Notes: generated by a model not told the origin, from the sequence alone. 64,000 nt of DNA from Hymenobacter nivis (GCF_006439025.1 NZ_RCYZ01000004.1:248001-312000), one strand, 5' to 3'; positions 1 through 8,863 are shown, numbered from the stretch's first letter. Translations and numbers: made by a program.

Positions 1-1226
1 CGGCCGGGGCCCTGTACCGCGACAAGGACCGCACCAACCACTACCTGGCGTACTCGCTGCGCCCCTCGGGCCAACCGGCTACGAATGAGCAGGATATCAA
101 CTCCGAAGCCTACACGGTGTTCAACCCGCTGGGCATTTACGTGGGCAACAACAACTACACGGCCGCCGAGAAAGTGACGGCCACCTACGGCCAGGCGCGC
201 TTCGTGCGGGGCCCCTGGGAGGTGCTGGGCGGCGTGCGCACCGAGTACACCGACCAGTCGTACATCACCAGCCTGCCCGCCACCGAAGCCGCCAACCGCG
301 GCGGCCAAAAGTACCTCGACGTGCTGCCCAGCCTGCACCTGCGCTACGCCCTGGACGGGCGCCAGAACCTGCGCGCTTCGTACTTCTCCAGCATCAGCCG
401 CCCCAGCTTTTTCGAGCTAACGCCCCACAACAACGCGGGCAGCGTGAGCGAGAGCAACGTGTACGCCGAGGCCGGCAACCCCTACCTGCTGCACACCCAG
501 GCCCAAAACTTGGACCTGCGCTACGAATTCTTCGGCGCCGGCAACGACCAGGTGATGCTGGGGGCCTTCTACAAAAACATCAAAAACCCGATTGAGTACG
601 GCCTCGTGACGCTGCCCAGCAGCACCGTGACGGTGTACCAGCCCATCAACCCCGGCACGGGCGCGGCCACCAACTTCGGCTTCGAGTGGGTGGGGGTGAA
701 GTACTTGGGCAACTTCGGGCTGTCCACCAACTACACCTTCACCCAGTCGGCCATCACCACCGACAAGGGCCGCAGCGCCACCGCCGAGGATACCCGCGTC
801 AGCGTGGCCCAAAAGCGCCCCTTGCAAGGCCAGTCCAAGCACGTGGCCAACGCCTCGCTGCTCTACAAAAACCCGCGCAGCGGCTTCGACGTGCAACTGG
901 CCTACGTGTACACCGGCGCGCGCATTGTGCAGGTGGGCCAGTTCCTCGGCCTCGACTACTGGCAGCGGGCGCAGTCGCAGCTTGACTTTTCAGCCGAAAA
1001 ACGGCTGACCAAGTCTGACAAGCGCTTCGGCCTGACGGCCTACGTGAAGGTGCAGAACCTGCTCAATACGCCCTACCAAGTGGACATCCTGGCCGCTGGG
1101 GCCCCCGGCGTGCTCGGCACCCCGGCCGTGGCCAACTACCCCTACCAAGAGCGCGCCGACCGCGTGAGCGTCGTCAACCAAACCTACCGCGCCTACTACC
1201 TGGCTGGCCTGCGCTTCCGCCTCTAG
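1..1226 (+). CDS. TonB-dependent receptor, C-terminal part (5' end outside window)
   Basis: The reading frame is open from base 3 to the TAG at 1224-1226, giving about 407 residues with no plug domain, so the gene starts upstream of the window. The visible part is an outer-membrane beta-barrel: alternating aromatic and polar strands, many Tyr/Asn turns (for example FGAGNDQVMLGAFYKNIKNP) and a terminal strand ending YYLAGLRFRL. This matches the distal barrel of TonB-dependent receptors of the CarboxypepD_reg/outer-membrane receptor type found in Bacteroidota. It is followed after 66 bases by a lipoprotein gene and then a phytase, so uptake of phytate or a phytate breakdown product is a reasonable inference. 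No ligand-specific residue can be named. Confidence 0.9.
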   Translation, partial: AGALYRDKDRTNHYLAYSLRPSGQPATNEQDINSEAYTVFNPLGIYVGNNNYTAAEKVTATYGQARFVRGPWEVLGGVRTEYTDQSYITSLPATEAANRGGQKYLDVLPSLHLRYALDGRQNLRASYFSSISRPSFFELTPHNNAGSVSESNVYAEAGNPYLLHTQAQNLDLRYEFFGAGNDQVMLGAFYKNIKNPIEYGLVTLPSSTVTVYQPINPGTGAATNFGFEWVGVKYLGNFGLSTNYTFTQSAITTDKGRSATAEDTRVSVAQKRPLQGQSKHVANASLLYKNPRSGFDVQLAYVYTGARIVQVGQFLGLDYWQRAQSQLDFSAEKRLTKSDKRFGLTAYVKVQNLLNTPYQVDILAAGAPGVLGTPAVANYPYQERADRVSVVNQTYRAYYLAGLRFRL

Positions 1227-1292
1227 GGCCCCCGGCGCAAGCGCTCCGCACGGCAGCCTTTGGCCGCTTTTAACCCTGTATCTATCCTGATT

Positions 1293-2699
1293 ATGCTTTT
1301 CTCTACTTCTTTGTTCCGTGCGGCCGCGGCTACGTGCCTGCTGGGTGCCGGGGCCCTATTTTCGGCGTGCGAGGACGTGATTTACGTGGCCGCGCCCGTA
1401 ACGTCGGTGGGCCAGGCCTTCACCGGCGACACGCTGCGCAGCCCCATTAAGGGCACCATTGCGGGCCGGGCCGCCCCGTACTACATGGTGGGCGACGTGA
1501 CCGTGAACGACGGCGACACGCTGCTGCTGCAAGCGGGCGTGAAGATTTTGGTGATTGGCAAGCCCAAGTCCACCGGCACGTTTGGGCAGGCCACCAACAA
1601 CCCGGGCTTCGTGGTGAACGGCGCCCTGCTGAGCTTGGGCACTAAAGAAGCGCCGGTGGTGATGACCATCCGCGACAACCTCAAAGGCGACCCCAACGCC
1701 GTGGTGAGCGCCGCCACCGACCCCGCCTTTAAGGGCTACTGGGGCGGCATCAACGCCGACGGCGCCTCGCTGCTGGTGCTGCGCTGGACGGAAATCGGCT
1801 ACGTCGGGGGGCCCTACGGCGCCAACGCGCCCACCGGCTACGCCGCCGGCGACCCCAAATACGGCATCTCAATGCTGGCCAAAAAAGCCACCGCCCAGCT
1901 CGTGGTGGAGGACTGCTACCTGCACGGCTCCGTCGACGACTTCATGCGGCTGCAAAGCTGCAAGTTTAGCCTGATGCGCAACCGCTTCGAGAAAATGGGC
2001 AAGGCCGGCGGCGAGGGCGTGAACGTGAAGGCCGGCTGCCGCGGCGACATCGCCTACAACACCTTTGTGGGCGGGGCCACCAACGGCTCGAAGGTGGCCT
2101 CGGTGGCCGCCGCGCCCGTGCAGGCCACCGTGAACACGTACAACAACACCTACCTCAACTGCGGCTACCGCCAGACTAAGGCCGGCCGCGGCGGCTCCAT
2201 CAACTACGAGGTGCAGGCCGCCGGCCTGGTGTATAATAACTTGATTGTCAACTGCCGCTTCGGTCTGCGTATGCGCTCCGACGACCTGCCCGACCTCAGC
2301 AAAATCAAGTACAACAACCAGGAATACTATGGCGCCACCACCTTTCAGGTGGCCGAGTTCAACGCTGCCACGGCCGGCTCCGTAACCACCAACCAGCCCA
2401 ACGACACCCGCGGTGCCGCCGGGGCCCTCGACCCCAAGTTTCAGGCCGCCGACCTGGCCACGGCCGCCGGCACCACGGCCGCCCCGAGCACTGCCATGCA
2501 GTGGACCAACTTCCTGAAGGCCCCCGGGGCCCTGCGGCTGCTGGCCAATTCGCCGGCTTTGGGCCGGGGCTTCACCACGTTTTCGCCCGTGAATGCCGTG
2601 AGTGGCCTGCGCGTCGGGGGCCTGTTCACGCCCACCGTCAGCGCGCCCGGTTCCGACGCCGGGGCCTACCAGGCCGACGGCACCGGCAACCAGCAATAA
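1293..2699 (+). CDS. Parallel beta-helix-like surface lipoprotein
   Basis: A 468-residue protein. The start chosen is the ATG at 1293, because it puts a lipoprotein signal peptide at the N-terminus with the lipid-accepting cysteine at residue 26 (context GALFSACEDV). The body contains repeated short N/G-rich rungs such as YNTFVGG, YNNTYLNC and YNNLIVNC at residues 250-350, typical of right-handed parallel beta-helices. It sits between a TonB receptor and a phytase in the same orientation with short gaps, and is probably in their operon. It could be an outer-membrane substrate-binding partner of the receptor. No catalytic motif was recognised, and the function is unknown beyond being an exported lipoprotein. 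Confidence 0.75.
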   Translation: MLFSTSLFRAAAATCLLGAGALFSACEDVIYVAAPVTSVGQAFTGDTLRSPIKGTIAGRAAPYYMVGDVTVNDGDTLLLQAGVKILVIGKPKSTGTFGQATNNPGFVVNGALLSLGTKEAPVVMTIRDNLKGDPNAVVSAATDPAFKGYWGGINADGASLLVLRWTEIGYVGGPYGANAPTGYAAGDPKYGISMLAKKATAQLVVEDCYLHGSVDDFMRLQSCKFSLMRNRFEKMGKAGGEGVNVKAGCRGDIAYNTFVGGATNGSKVASVAAAPVQATVNTYNNTYLNCGYRQTKAGRGGSINYEVQAAGLVYNNLIVNCRFGLRMRSDDLPDLSKIKYNNQEYYGATTFQVAEFNAATAGSVTTNQPNDTRGAAGALDPKFQAADLATAAGTTAAPSTAMQWTNFLKAPGALRLLANSPALGRGFTTFSPVNAVSGLRVGGLFTPTVSAPGSDAGAYQADGTGNQQ

Positions 2700-2738
2700 T
2701 TTCGCTTACCGGGCCGCCCGGCTCGTTCCGCTTCCCCG

Positions 2739-3857
2739 ATGCCCGTTTCTGCTAATTTTCGATTCCCGGCCGTGGCCGGTTTGCTGGCCGCCGCGGCTTT
2801 GCTGGGCACCCAGTGCCACCAATCCGTGTCGGGCGTGCTGGGCACGCCGGTGGGGGCCCTAAATACGGGCCCCGGCGTGGTGCAGCCGGTGGTCGTCACC
2901 AGCCCCGTGCGCTACGACACCGACGACCCCGCCATTTGGGTGAAACCCGCCGACCCCGCCCAAAGCCTGGTCATCGGCACCGACAAAGCTTCCGACGGGG
3001 GCCTGTACGTGTTTGATTTGCAGGGCAAAGAAGTGCCGGGCAAAACCGTGCACGGCCTGAAGCGCCCCAACAACGTGGACATCGGCTACGGCTTAAAGCT
3101 GGGCGGCCGCCCCACCGACTTCGCCCTCGTGACGGAGCGCGAAACTGGCTTGCTACGCGCCTTCCGCCTGCCCGACATGCAGCCCCTCGACCACGGCAAC
3201 CTGGCCGTGTTCGCCGGTGCCGGCATTGGCGACCGCATGCCGATGGGCGTGGCCATCTACACCCGCCCGGCCGACGGGGCCCAATTTGCCGTGGTGGGCC
3301 GCAAAACGGGGCCCCGGGAGGGCTACCTGGCCCAGTACCGGCTGGCCGACGACGGCACCGGCCAGCTGCAAATGACGCTTGTGCGCCAGTTCGGTACTTG
3401 GAGCGGCAAGAAGGAAATCGAGTCCATCGCCGTCGACAACGAGCTGGGCTTCATCTACTACTCCGACGAGGGCGTGGGCGTGCGCAAGTACTACGCCGAC
3501 CCCGCCCGGGGCAACCAGGAGTTGGCCCTGTTCGCCCGCACCGGCTTTGCCGAAGACCACGAGGGCATCTCCATTTACAAAACAGGGGCCCTAACGGGCT
3601 ACCTCCTAGTGTCGGACCAAGGGGCCAGCCAGTTCCGCTTCTTCCCCCGCCAGGGCACCCCCGCCGACCCCAACGCCCACCCCGAGCTACGCGCTGTGAA
3701 GGTGGCCGCCCACTTCAGCGACGGCTCCGACGTGACCAACGTGCCGCTGAATCCGCAGTTTCCGCACGGAATGTTCGTGGCCATGTCCGACAACAAAACC
3801 TTCCACTACTACCGCTGGGAGGACATGCTGGGCCCCGACCTGAAAGCTGTGCAGTAG
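2739..3857 (+). CDS. Beta-propeller phytase (3-phytase family), exported
   Basis: A 372-residue phytase of the calcium-dependent beta-propeller class, which releases phosphate from phytate outside the cytoplasm. The family signature DTDDPAIWV lies at about residues 60-68, followed by KASDGGLYVFDLQGKE, KRPNNVDIGYG, SDEGVGVRKYY and EDHEGISIY, which carry the acidic calcium/phosphate-binding positions of the family. The N-terminus is a signal peptide with Cys26 in a weak lipobox (LLGTQC, with Gln at -1), so it may be a lipoprotein or simply secreted. It begins 39 bases after the beta-helix lipoprotein and ends before a strong terminator. Pairing of such phytases with TonB receptors is a known arrangement and supports a phosphate-scavenging locus. 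Confidence 0.92.
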   Translation: MPVSANFRFPAVAGLLAAAALLGTQCHQSVSGVLGTPVGALNTGPGVVQPVVVTSPVRYDTDDPAIWVKPADPAQSLVIGTDKASDGGLYVFDLQGKEVPGKTVHGLKRPNNVDIGYGLKLGGRPTDFALVTERETGLLRAFRLPDMQPLDHGNLAVFAGAGIGDRMPMGVAIYTRPADGAQFAVVGRKTGPREGYLAQYRLADDGTGQLQMTLVRQFGTWSGKKEIESIAVDNELGFIYYSDEGVGVRKYYADPARGNQELALFARTGFAEDHEGISIYKTGALTGYLLVSDQGASQFRFFPRQGTPADPNAHPELRAVKVAAHFSDGSDVTNVPLNPQFPHGMFVAMSDNKTFHYYRWEDMLGPDLKAVQ

Positions 3858-3881
3858 CCCGCCCGGGGCCCCAGGAACAGC

Positions 3882-3918
3882 AAAAAGCCCGACCGGTATA
3901 ATACCAGTCGGGCTTTTT
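3882..3918. terminator. Bidirectional rho-independent terminator
   Basis: A hairpin with 12-bp outer arms (AAAAAGCCCGAC at 3882-3893 and GTCGGGCTTTTT at 3907-3918) and a further ggtat/atacc pairing inside. It has a T run on either strand and lies between the convergent phytase and membrane-protein genes. Confidence 0.9.
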
Positions 3919-3945
3919 ATTAACGCATCGCCAACGGGCAAGCGC

Positions 3946-4488
3946 TTACAAATCTTGGTAGCGCCGCTGCTTCTTGGAGCGCTTGTTCTTGTTCTTGCCT
4001 TTGCCGCTGAACAAAACGATGGTGCCGGCCGTGAGCAGGGAGATGGTGGCCAAGCGGGTAAAAAACCCCGAGCGGTTGTATTTCCAGTCCATTTTGGCGC
4101 CGCGCTCGGCAAAAATGTTGGGCACGTGGCCGTGCGCGAGGTCGTCCAATACGCCCTCTATCATGTCCACCCGGTCGGCCAGAATCATGGGCAGCCAGTG
4201 CTTGTACTGGTTCTCGCTGTACTTGTAAGCCTGGCGGCGGATCAGGCCGCTCAAACCGCGGGGCGGCTCCGGCGTGCCAAACACGGCCGATACATTGGGC
4301 CGCTCAATTGACTTTAGTACCTCTTCGTCCACGTGTTGCAGCGTGGGGCGGTGCTTGCTATCGGGGTCCTCGCCCACGTTCATGCGGTGGCGCATGGGGT
4401 AGGTAGGGTCGTTTTTGGGGTCGGCATCAATGCCCCAGCCCTTGATCTGCTTCGGGTCGATGGGGGTATTTATGGCGTTATCTTTCAT
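3946..4488 (-). CDS. Conserved-looking membrane protein of unknown function
   Basis: A 180-residue protein with no domain recognised. The ATG at 4488 (MKDNAINTP) is preferred over an in-frame TTG nine bases upstream. Residues 1-80 are polar and Pro/Asp rich. Residues 90-130 look helical (KHWLPMILADRVDMIEGVLD). One membrane segment spans about 143-161, and the C-terminal tail is very basic (GKGKNKNKRSKKQRR). The predicted topology is therefore an N-terminal domain, one helix and a short positive tail. It starts 12 bases after the stop of the zinc alcohol dehydrogenase and is almost certainly co-transcribed with it, which suggests a linked but unknown role. Confidence 0.7.
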   Translation of the reverse strand: MKDNAINTPIDPKQIKGWGIDADPKNDPTYPMRHRMNVGEDPDSKHRPTLQHVDEEVLKSIERPNVSAVFGTPEPPRGLSGLIRRQAYKYSENQYKHWLPMILADRVDMIEGVLDDLAHGHVPNIFAERGAKMDWKYNRSGFFTRLATISLLTAGTIVLFSGKGKNKNKRSKKQRRYQDL

Positions 4489-4500
4489 GAGAGTCAAGGG

Positions 4501-5655
4501 TTACTGGTTGGCAGTAGGAGGCATGAGCACGGTTTTGATGCAGTTGTCCAGCTTGTCGGAGAACATGCGGTAGCCGTCGGCCACTTCTTCCAACGGCATA
4601 CGGTGCGTAATCAGCCCTTTGGGATTGATAATGCCGTTCTGCACGTGCTCAATCAGGCGCGGCAGCAAGCGCTTCACCGATGTTTGGTTGCCCCGGATGG
4701 TCAGGCCCTTATTCATGGCGTTGCCGATGGGAATCAGGTTGTCGGTCGGCCCGTACACGCCCACAATCGACACGATGCCACCTTTTTTCACCGAGTTGAT
4801 GGCCCAGTGCAGGGCCGTGGCCGAGCCGGCTTGCAGCAATAGCTTGCGACCGGTGATGGTTTGCAGGGTATTGCCGGCGGCTTCGGCCCCCACGGCGTCA
4901 ATCACGCAGTCAGCGCCCATCCAGTCGGTAATCTTCTTAATGAACACCACCGGGTCACCTATTTCCTGGAAGTTGTACGCCTCGCAATACGAGTAATTGC
5001 GGGCAAACTCGAGGCGGTAATCCTCTTTGTCGAGGATGATGACCCGGCCTGCGCCGAACAGCCAGGCGCAGCGCGCGGCCATGATGCCGATGGGGCCGGC
5101 CCCGAACACCACCACCGTATCGCCGGTCTGGATGCCCGCCATTTCGGCGCCCTGGTAGCCCGTGGGCACCACGTCGGTGAGCAGTACGGCGTCGTCGAGG
5201 TCCATATCGGGCGGGATGATGACCGGGCCCACGTTGGCGTAGGGCACGCGGGCGTACTCTGCCTGGCCGCCATCGAAGCCGCCGGCCGTGTGCGAGTAGC
5301 CGAAAATGGCACCGACTGCCGTAGCCTCGGTATTGGACTCGTGGCAGTTGCCGAACATGCCCTGGCGGCAGAAGTGGCACTCGCCGCAGGCAATGTTAAA
5401 CGGTACAATTACCCGGTCGCCCACCTTCACCTTAGTGACGTCCGGGCCGATTTCCACGATTTCGCCCACAAATTCGTGTCCGAAGGTGGAGCCCACGCGG
5501 GTGTCGGGAATGTTGCCGTTGTAGAGGTGCAGGTCGGAGCCGCAGATGCAGGCGCGCAGCACGCGCACAATGGCATCCTGGGGATGCTTGATTTCCGGCA
5601 TGGGTTTCTGCACGGCGCGGACCCGCTTGGGGCCCCGGTATTCCATTGCTAACAT
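4501..5655 (-). CDS. Zinc-dependent alcohol dehydrogenase (formaldehyde-dehydrogenase-like)
   Basis: A 384-residue medium-chain dehydrogenase/reductase. Start ATG at 5655 (MLAMEYRGPK); the open frame runs further upstream but without family similarity. Catalytic zinc ligands are Cys38 and His60-Glu61 (FGHEFVGEI). The structural zinc cysteines are 90, 93, 96 and 104 (CGECHFC...C), and the NAD-binding turn is GAGPIG at 185-190. The central WMGADCVIDAVGAEAAG region resembles the glutathione-independent formaldehyde dehydrogenase subgroup, which oxidises alcohols or aldehydes with NAD. The exact substrate is not visible. The upstream 320 bases are AT-rich and hold its likely promoter. Confidence 0.9.
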   Translation of the reverse strand: MLAMEYRGPKRVRAVQKPMPEIKHPQDAIVRVLRACICGSDLHLYNGNIPDTRVGSTFGHEFVGEIVEIGPDVTKVKVGDRVIVPFNIACGECHFCRQGMFGNCHESNTEATAVGAIFGYSHTAGGFDGGQAEYARVPYANVGPVIIPPDMDLDDAVLLTDVVPTGYQGAEMAGIQTGDTVVVFGAGPIGIMAARCAWLFGAGRVIILDKEDYRLEFARNYSYCEAYNFQEIGDPVVFIKKITDWMGADCVIDAVGAEAAGNTLQTITGRKLLLQAGSATALHWAINSVKKGGIVSIVGVYGPTDNLIPIGNAMNKGLTIRGNQTSVKRLLPRLIEHVQNGIINPKGLITHRMPLEEVADGYRMFSDKLDNCIKTVLMPPTANQ

Positions 5656-5977
5656 AAAAAAAACTTCTGGAAAGGAAGGAAGGCAGCTACTGCCGCGCCA
5701 GGCATTTCCCCAGGAAACTCGCGTCCGCCCAGCCCCTGGAGAAGCCCTTCGCACGGCTGGCTGACTTGTTAATACTGAACTGCATACCCAAGGTTTCAGT
5801 AACCTTTTGCCTCGAAACTACAACAAGGTTGAGCTTATAAATTGCTTGTAATGAATAAGCTATAATTTAATAACTTGGTGCAGCTAAGGCCCAGGTTTAG
5901 TACTGAGAATAATAATTCGCGTTTTCGCAGAATTATCATTCCGACCGGATAAATTGGTTACTCATGGGGCCCCTGTA
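5656..5977. other. AT-rich intergenic region upstream of the dehydrogenase
   Basis: About 320 bases without a gene, lying between the stop of the sce7726-family gene and the start of the dehydrogenase, both leftward. The half from 5760 to 5960 is strikingly AT-rich compared with the neighbours, as expected for a promoter region. The only approximate -7 box reading leftward is TAGTTTCG (5820-5813), a 7/8 match to TAnnTTTG without a well-spaced TTG. No terminator or RNA gene was recognised. Confidence 0.4.
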
Positions 5978-6646
5978 TCACTTAACAGGCGGCGCCTGGC
6001 CGCCCGCGGGCTTGGCTTTTTTAGCGGGTTTGGCGCCCGGTTTGGCCTTGCGCTTGGGCCGCCGCTGCCGGATGGCCGCCAGCCGGTCGCGCTCCACCTT
6101 GCGCTCGGCGCGGGCCAGCAGGCGCTGGGGCAGGCGGGCCATCAGCCGGTCGCGCACGTACTGGGCCAGGCGCGCCAGCGGGATGCGGTTGTTGGTGCGC
6201 AGCAGGTGGGCAATGTCGCGGCCCCGCAGCGTGCTCACGCCCGTCAGGCCCAGGGCCAGCAGGAACTGCTTCACCTCTTCGAGCAGGAGCAGGGCGGCGA
6301 TGGGGGCCCGCTCCACGGTGGCGTTGTAGGCGGCCGGGCGGTGCGGGCGCAGGCCGTCCGCGTCGGCTACCAGCACGCCCACCCACTCGGGCAGCAGCGG
6401 CAGCAGCTTGGGTAGGTGCTTCTCCGTGACGACGAACGTGACGAAATCGTAGGCTGCGGCGTAGCAGCGCAACTGGTTGGGCACGCGCTGCAAGGTGTCG
6501 TGGTCGCCCTTCACCTCGTAGCCGTGCATGAAGTGCTCAGTGATGTGCACCACGTCGGCGCGGGTGCTGCCGGTGGGCAGCTCGTCCACGTACACGCCGT
6601 CCGTCAGCCGCGGGTAGAGCAGGGCCCTAATTGCCGGGTCGTTCAC
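5978..6646 (-). CDS. sce7726 family protein
   Basis: A 222-residue protein. Residues 1-130 match the sce7726 family pattern: IRALLYPRL, a conserved VDELPTGSTRADVVHI segment, HGYEVKGDHDTLQRVP and YDFVTFVVTEKH. The E/D-x-K and acidic residues here resemble a PD-(D/E)XK-like nuclease fold, but that is inference. The last 40 residues are a Lys/Arg/Pro/Ala tail that probably binds nucleic acid. The start is GTG at 6646, forming a 4-base GTGA overlap with the stop of the exonuclease gene, so the two are translationally coupled. Its role is probably in DNA metabolism together with that nuclease. Confidence 0.8.
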   Translation of the reverse strand: MNDPAIRALLYPRLTDGVYVDELPTGSTRADVVHITEHFMHGYEVKGDHDTLQRVPNQLRCYAAAYDFVTFVVTEKHLPKLLPLLPEWVGVLVADADGLRPHRPAAYNATVERAPIAALLLLEEVKQFLLALGLTGVSTLRGRDIAHLLRTNNRIPLARLAQYVRDRLMARLPQRLLARAERKVERDRLAAIRQRRPKRKAKPGAKPAKKAKPAGGQAPPVK

Positions 6647-8136
6647 GCAAACACCTTCACCTTCTCGCCCTTGTGCTTGGTGCGCAAGTACTGGCGGATG
6701 ATCTGTTGGGTGTCCTTGTTGTCGGTGTACAACTTGATGACGTCGCGGAAGTCCCCGATTTTGCGGGCCGTGAAGGTTTCGTCCACGTAGGCGAAGCCCA
6801 GGTAGCGGCCGTTTTCGACCAGCACCACGGTCTTTTCCAACTCGGTGCGGCCCGCGCCAATCACCACGAACGACTGGTGCTCGTAGGTGATGCTGTCGAT
6901 GGCTTCCTCTACACGGGCGTTATAGGCCTCGGGCGCTTCCTCGCCCACGCAAGCCCCCAGGCAGCGGTGCACCTGGTAGTCGAAGCAGGCGCCGGGCGTT
7001 TTATAGAGGCCGCACAGCTTCTGGCACAGGTTGTACTTGGCCACTTTATGGTACAGAAAGCCTTGCGCCTTATACTGGTTGCCAAGCGCAATGATGGGAA
7101 TTTCGGCGTTGCGGGCGTCGGCGCGGCCGTAGAGCAGGCGCTTGTAGCCTTGCTCGTCCACGCGCAGATAGATGCCTGCCGGGAACACCGAGCGCCGCTG
7201 GGCCCGGTTGTAGGCCGGTTTGAGCTGCTTTATCAAGTGCGACTCATACAGCAGCGCCACCAGCTCGGAGCCGGTCAGTTCCCAGGTAATGTCGGCGATG
7301 GAATTCTTGAACTCCAGGCTCTTGCGCGACTTTACGTCCACGGCGAAGTGCTGCTGGATGCGCTTGTAGATGTTGATGCTCTTGCCCACGTAAATCACCT
7401 CGCCGGCCTCGTTGTGGAAGTAGTACACGCCGGTGGCCTGGGGCAGGGCGGCCACCATTTCGGGGCTGATGAGCGGGGGCAGCAGCGCGGTTTTGATGGC
7501 CTGCTGCACGGCGGATACGCGCTTGGCCGAGGGCGCCTTGGGGGCCCCGGCGCCCTCGGGCCGGCGGCCGGCGGGGGCCAGCGCGTCTACCTGAGCCAGC
7601 GTGTCGGCGGTGGGGGCCCCCGGGGCCCCGGCTTCGCTCTCCTGGGTGATGCCGAGCAGGCGGCCGAAGAGCAGGGCCGTAGCGTGGGCGTCGCCGGCGG
7701 CGCGGTGGCGGCCGTTCAGCGGGATGCCGATGTTTTGGCACAGCTTGCCCAGGCTGTAGCTGGGCTGGCCCGGAATGAGGCTGCGCGAGAGCCGCACGGT
7801 GCACAGCGTTTTGCGCTGGTAGTTGTAGCCCAGGTCGGCAAATTCCTTTTTCAAAAAGGAGTAATCGAACCGCACGTTGTGGGCCACGAACACGCAGCCC
7901 TCGGTGATTTCGACTACTTTGCGCGCCACCTCGTGGAACTTGGGCGCGTCGCGCACCATGTCGTTGGTGATGCCCGTGAGCTGGGTGATGAACGGCGGAA
8001 TGCTGCGCCCGGGGTTGAGCAGGGTGGCGTACTCATCGATGATCTTTTCGCCGTCGTGGATGTACACGGCAATCTCGGTGATGCGGTCCTGGGCCGGCTG
8101 GCCACCGGTGGTTTCTAAATCGACAATGGCGTACAA
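6643..8136 (-). CDS. DEDDh exonuclease - GIY-YIG - UvrC-like fusion nuclease
   Basis: A 497-residue two-nuclease protein. The start is placed at TTG 8136 because the family begins MYAIVDLETTG; the frame stays open to 8283 but would read through a terminator. Residues 1-165 form a DnaQ-like 3'-5' exonuclease with Asp6, Glu8, Asp91, His144 and Asp149. After an Ala/Pro linker, residues 230-310 form a GIY-YIG endonuclease (GVYYF 236-240, IYVGK 248-252), followed by a UvrC/Cho-like region with clustered cysteines (CQKLC...GAC...RCLGAC). This resembles the DEDD exonuclease/UvrC-homology proteins of Bacteroidota and Actinobacteria, presumed to act in excision repair. It overlaps the downstream sce7726 gene by 4 bases. 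Confidence 0.88.
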   Translation of the reverse strand: MYAIVDLETTGGQPAQDRITEIAVYIHDGEKIIDEYATLLNPGRSIPPFITQLTGITNDMVRDAPKFHEVARKVVEITEGCVFVAHNVRFDYSFLKKEFADLGYNYQRKTLCTVRLSRSLIPGQPSYSLGKLCQNIGIPLNGRHRAAGDAHATALLFGRLLGITQESEAGAPGAPTADTLAQVDALAPAGRRPEGAGAPKAPSAKRVSAVQQAIKTALLPPLISPEMVAALPQATGVYYFHNEAGEVIYVGKSINIYKRIQQHFAVDVKSRKSLEFKNSIADITWELTGSELVALLYESHLIKQLKPAYNRAQRRSVFPAGIYLRVDEQGYKRLLYGRADARNAEIPIIALGNQYKAQGFLYHKVAKYNLCQKLCGLYKTPGACFDYQVHRCLGACVGEEAPEAYNARVEEAIDSITYEHQSFVVIGAGRTELEKTVVLVENGRYLGFAYVDETFTARKIGDFRDVIKLYTDNKDTQQIIRQYLRTKHKGEKVKVFA

Positions 8137-8222
8137 GGGCAGCGGAAAATAGCGAGCGGGAGATTGGGCTAACAAATTTAGCCACCCGGAAGGTTGCAAC
8201 CCACCCCGGCCGGGGCCCCACA

Positions 8223-8256
8223 AAAAAAGGAGCGACCCAAGGGCCGCTCCTTTTTT
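8223..8256 (-). terminator. Terminator after the DUF2383 gene
   Basis: A perfect 12-bp stem, AAAAAAGGAGCG (8223-8234) with CGCTCCTTTTTT (8245-8256), with A/T runs on both flanks. It follows the stop of the leftward DUF2383 gene at 8299 and precedes the exonuclease start, so it separates the two transcripts. Confidence 0.9.
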
Positions 8257-8298
8257 AGGATAACGCAAGCGGATAGCGACCACTATGGCCGCGTTGGC

Positions 8299-8772
8299 TT
8301 AGTTGTTCGTGGTGTGGGCCGTGAGCCAGGTTTTGGCTTCCTGCACTTTGGTGTGCTGCTGCTGGAGCACGCTCTTTACGTCGGCGGGCAGGTCTTGGGC
8401 GGCTAGGGCCGTCTCGTAACCTTTCAGGGCCGTTGCTTCGCCAGTAGCGGCGGCTTCGAGCACGGCCGAATCATCCTGGCCGGTGAAAGCCGATTTGATG
8501 TTGATCCAACCGCGGTGCACAGCGGCGGCAGCGTCGGTGGCTACGCTCTCAATGGTGTTCGAGTCCGAAGCGTCGATGCCGTACTGCTGGGCGTAGCGCT
8601 CCAGGTCGGAGGCGAAGCCGGCGCGCTGCTGCGAGTACTCGCTGAGCTGCGATTTCAGGTCGGCGCTTTTTACTTCTTCAGCGGCTTCCTGGTATCCTTT
8701 GGTCGACGTGCGGTTGAGGTTCAGCAGGTCGGTGAGGGCGCGGGCGGTGGTGTCGGTGAGCGTGCTAGCCAT
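8299..8772 (-). CDS. PA2169 family four-helix-bundle protein (DUF2383)
   Basis: A 157-residue, almost entirely helical protein of the DUF2383/PA2169 family, which has a ferritin-like four-helix fold. Typical segments are LTDLLNLNRTSTKGYQEAAEEV near the N-terminus and VLEAAATGEATALKGYETAL near residue 105. There is no signal peptide, so it is cytoplasmic. Members are often stress-induced, but the biochemical role is unknown. It is probably a single-gene unit: it ends at a strong terminator and starts about 90 bases from the AI-2E-family gene. Confidence 0.88.
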   Translation of the reverse strand: MASTLTDTTARALTDLLNLNRTSTKGYQEAAEEVKSADLKSQLSEYSQQRAGFASDLERYAQQYGIDASDSNTIESVATDAAAAVHRGWINIKSAFTGQDDSAVLEAAATGEATALKGYETALAAQDLPADVKSVLQQQHTKVQEAKTWLTAHTTNN

Positions 8773-8863
8773 GATAAAGTCAAGTTGAAAGTGAGAGTGG
8801 AAAGAAGCACTGGGCTTGTGCTGGGGTTTACGGGGCCCCCGGCGTGGGGTTGCGCCCGGGGCC

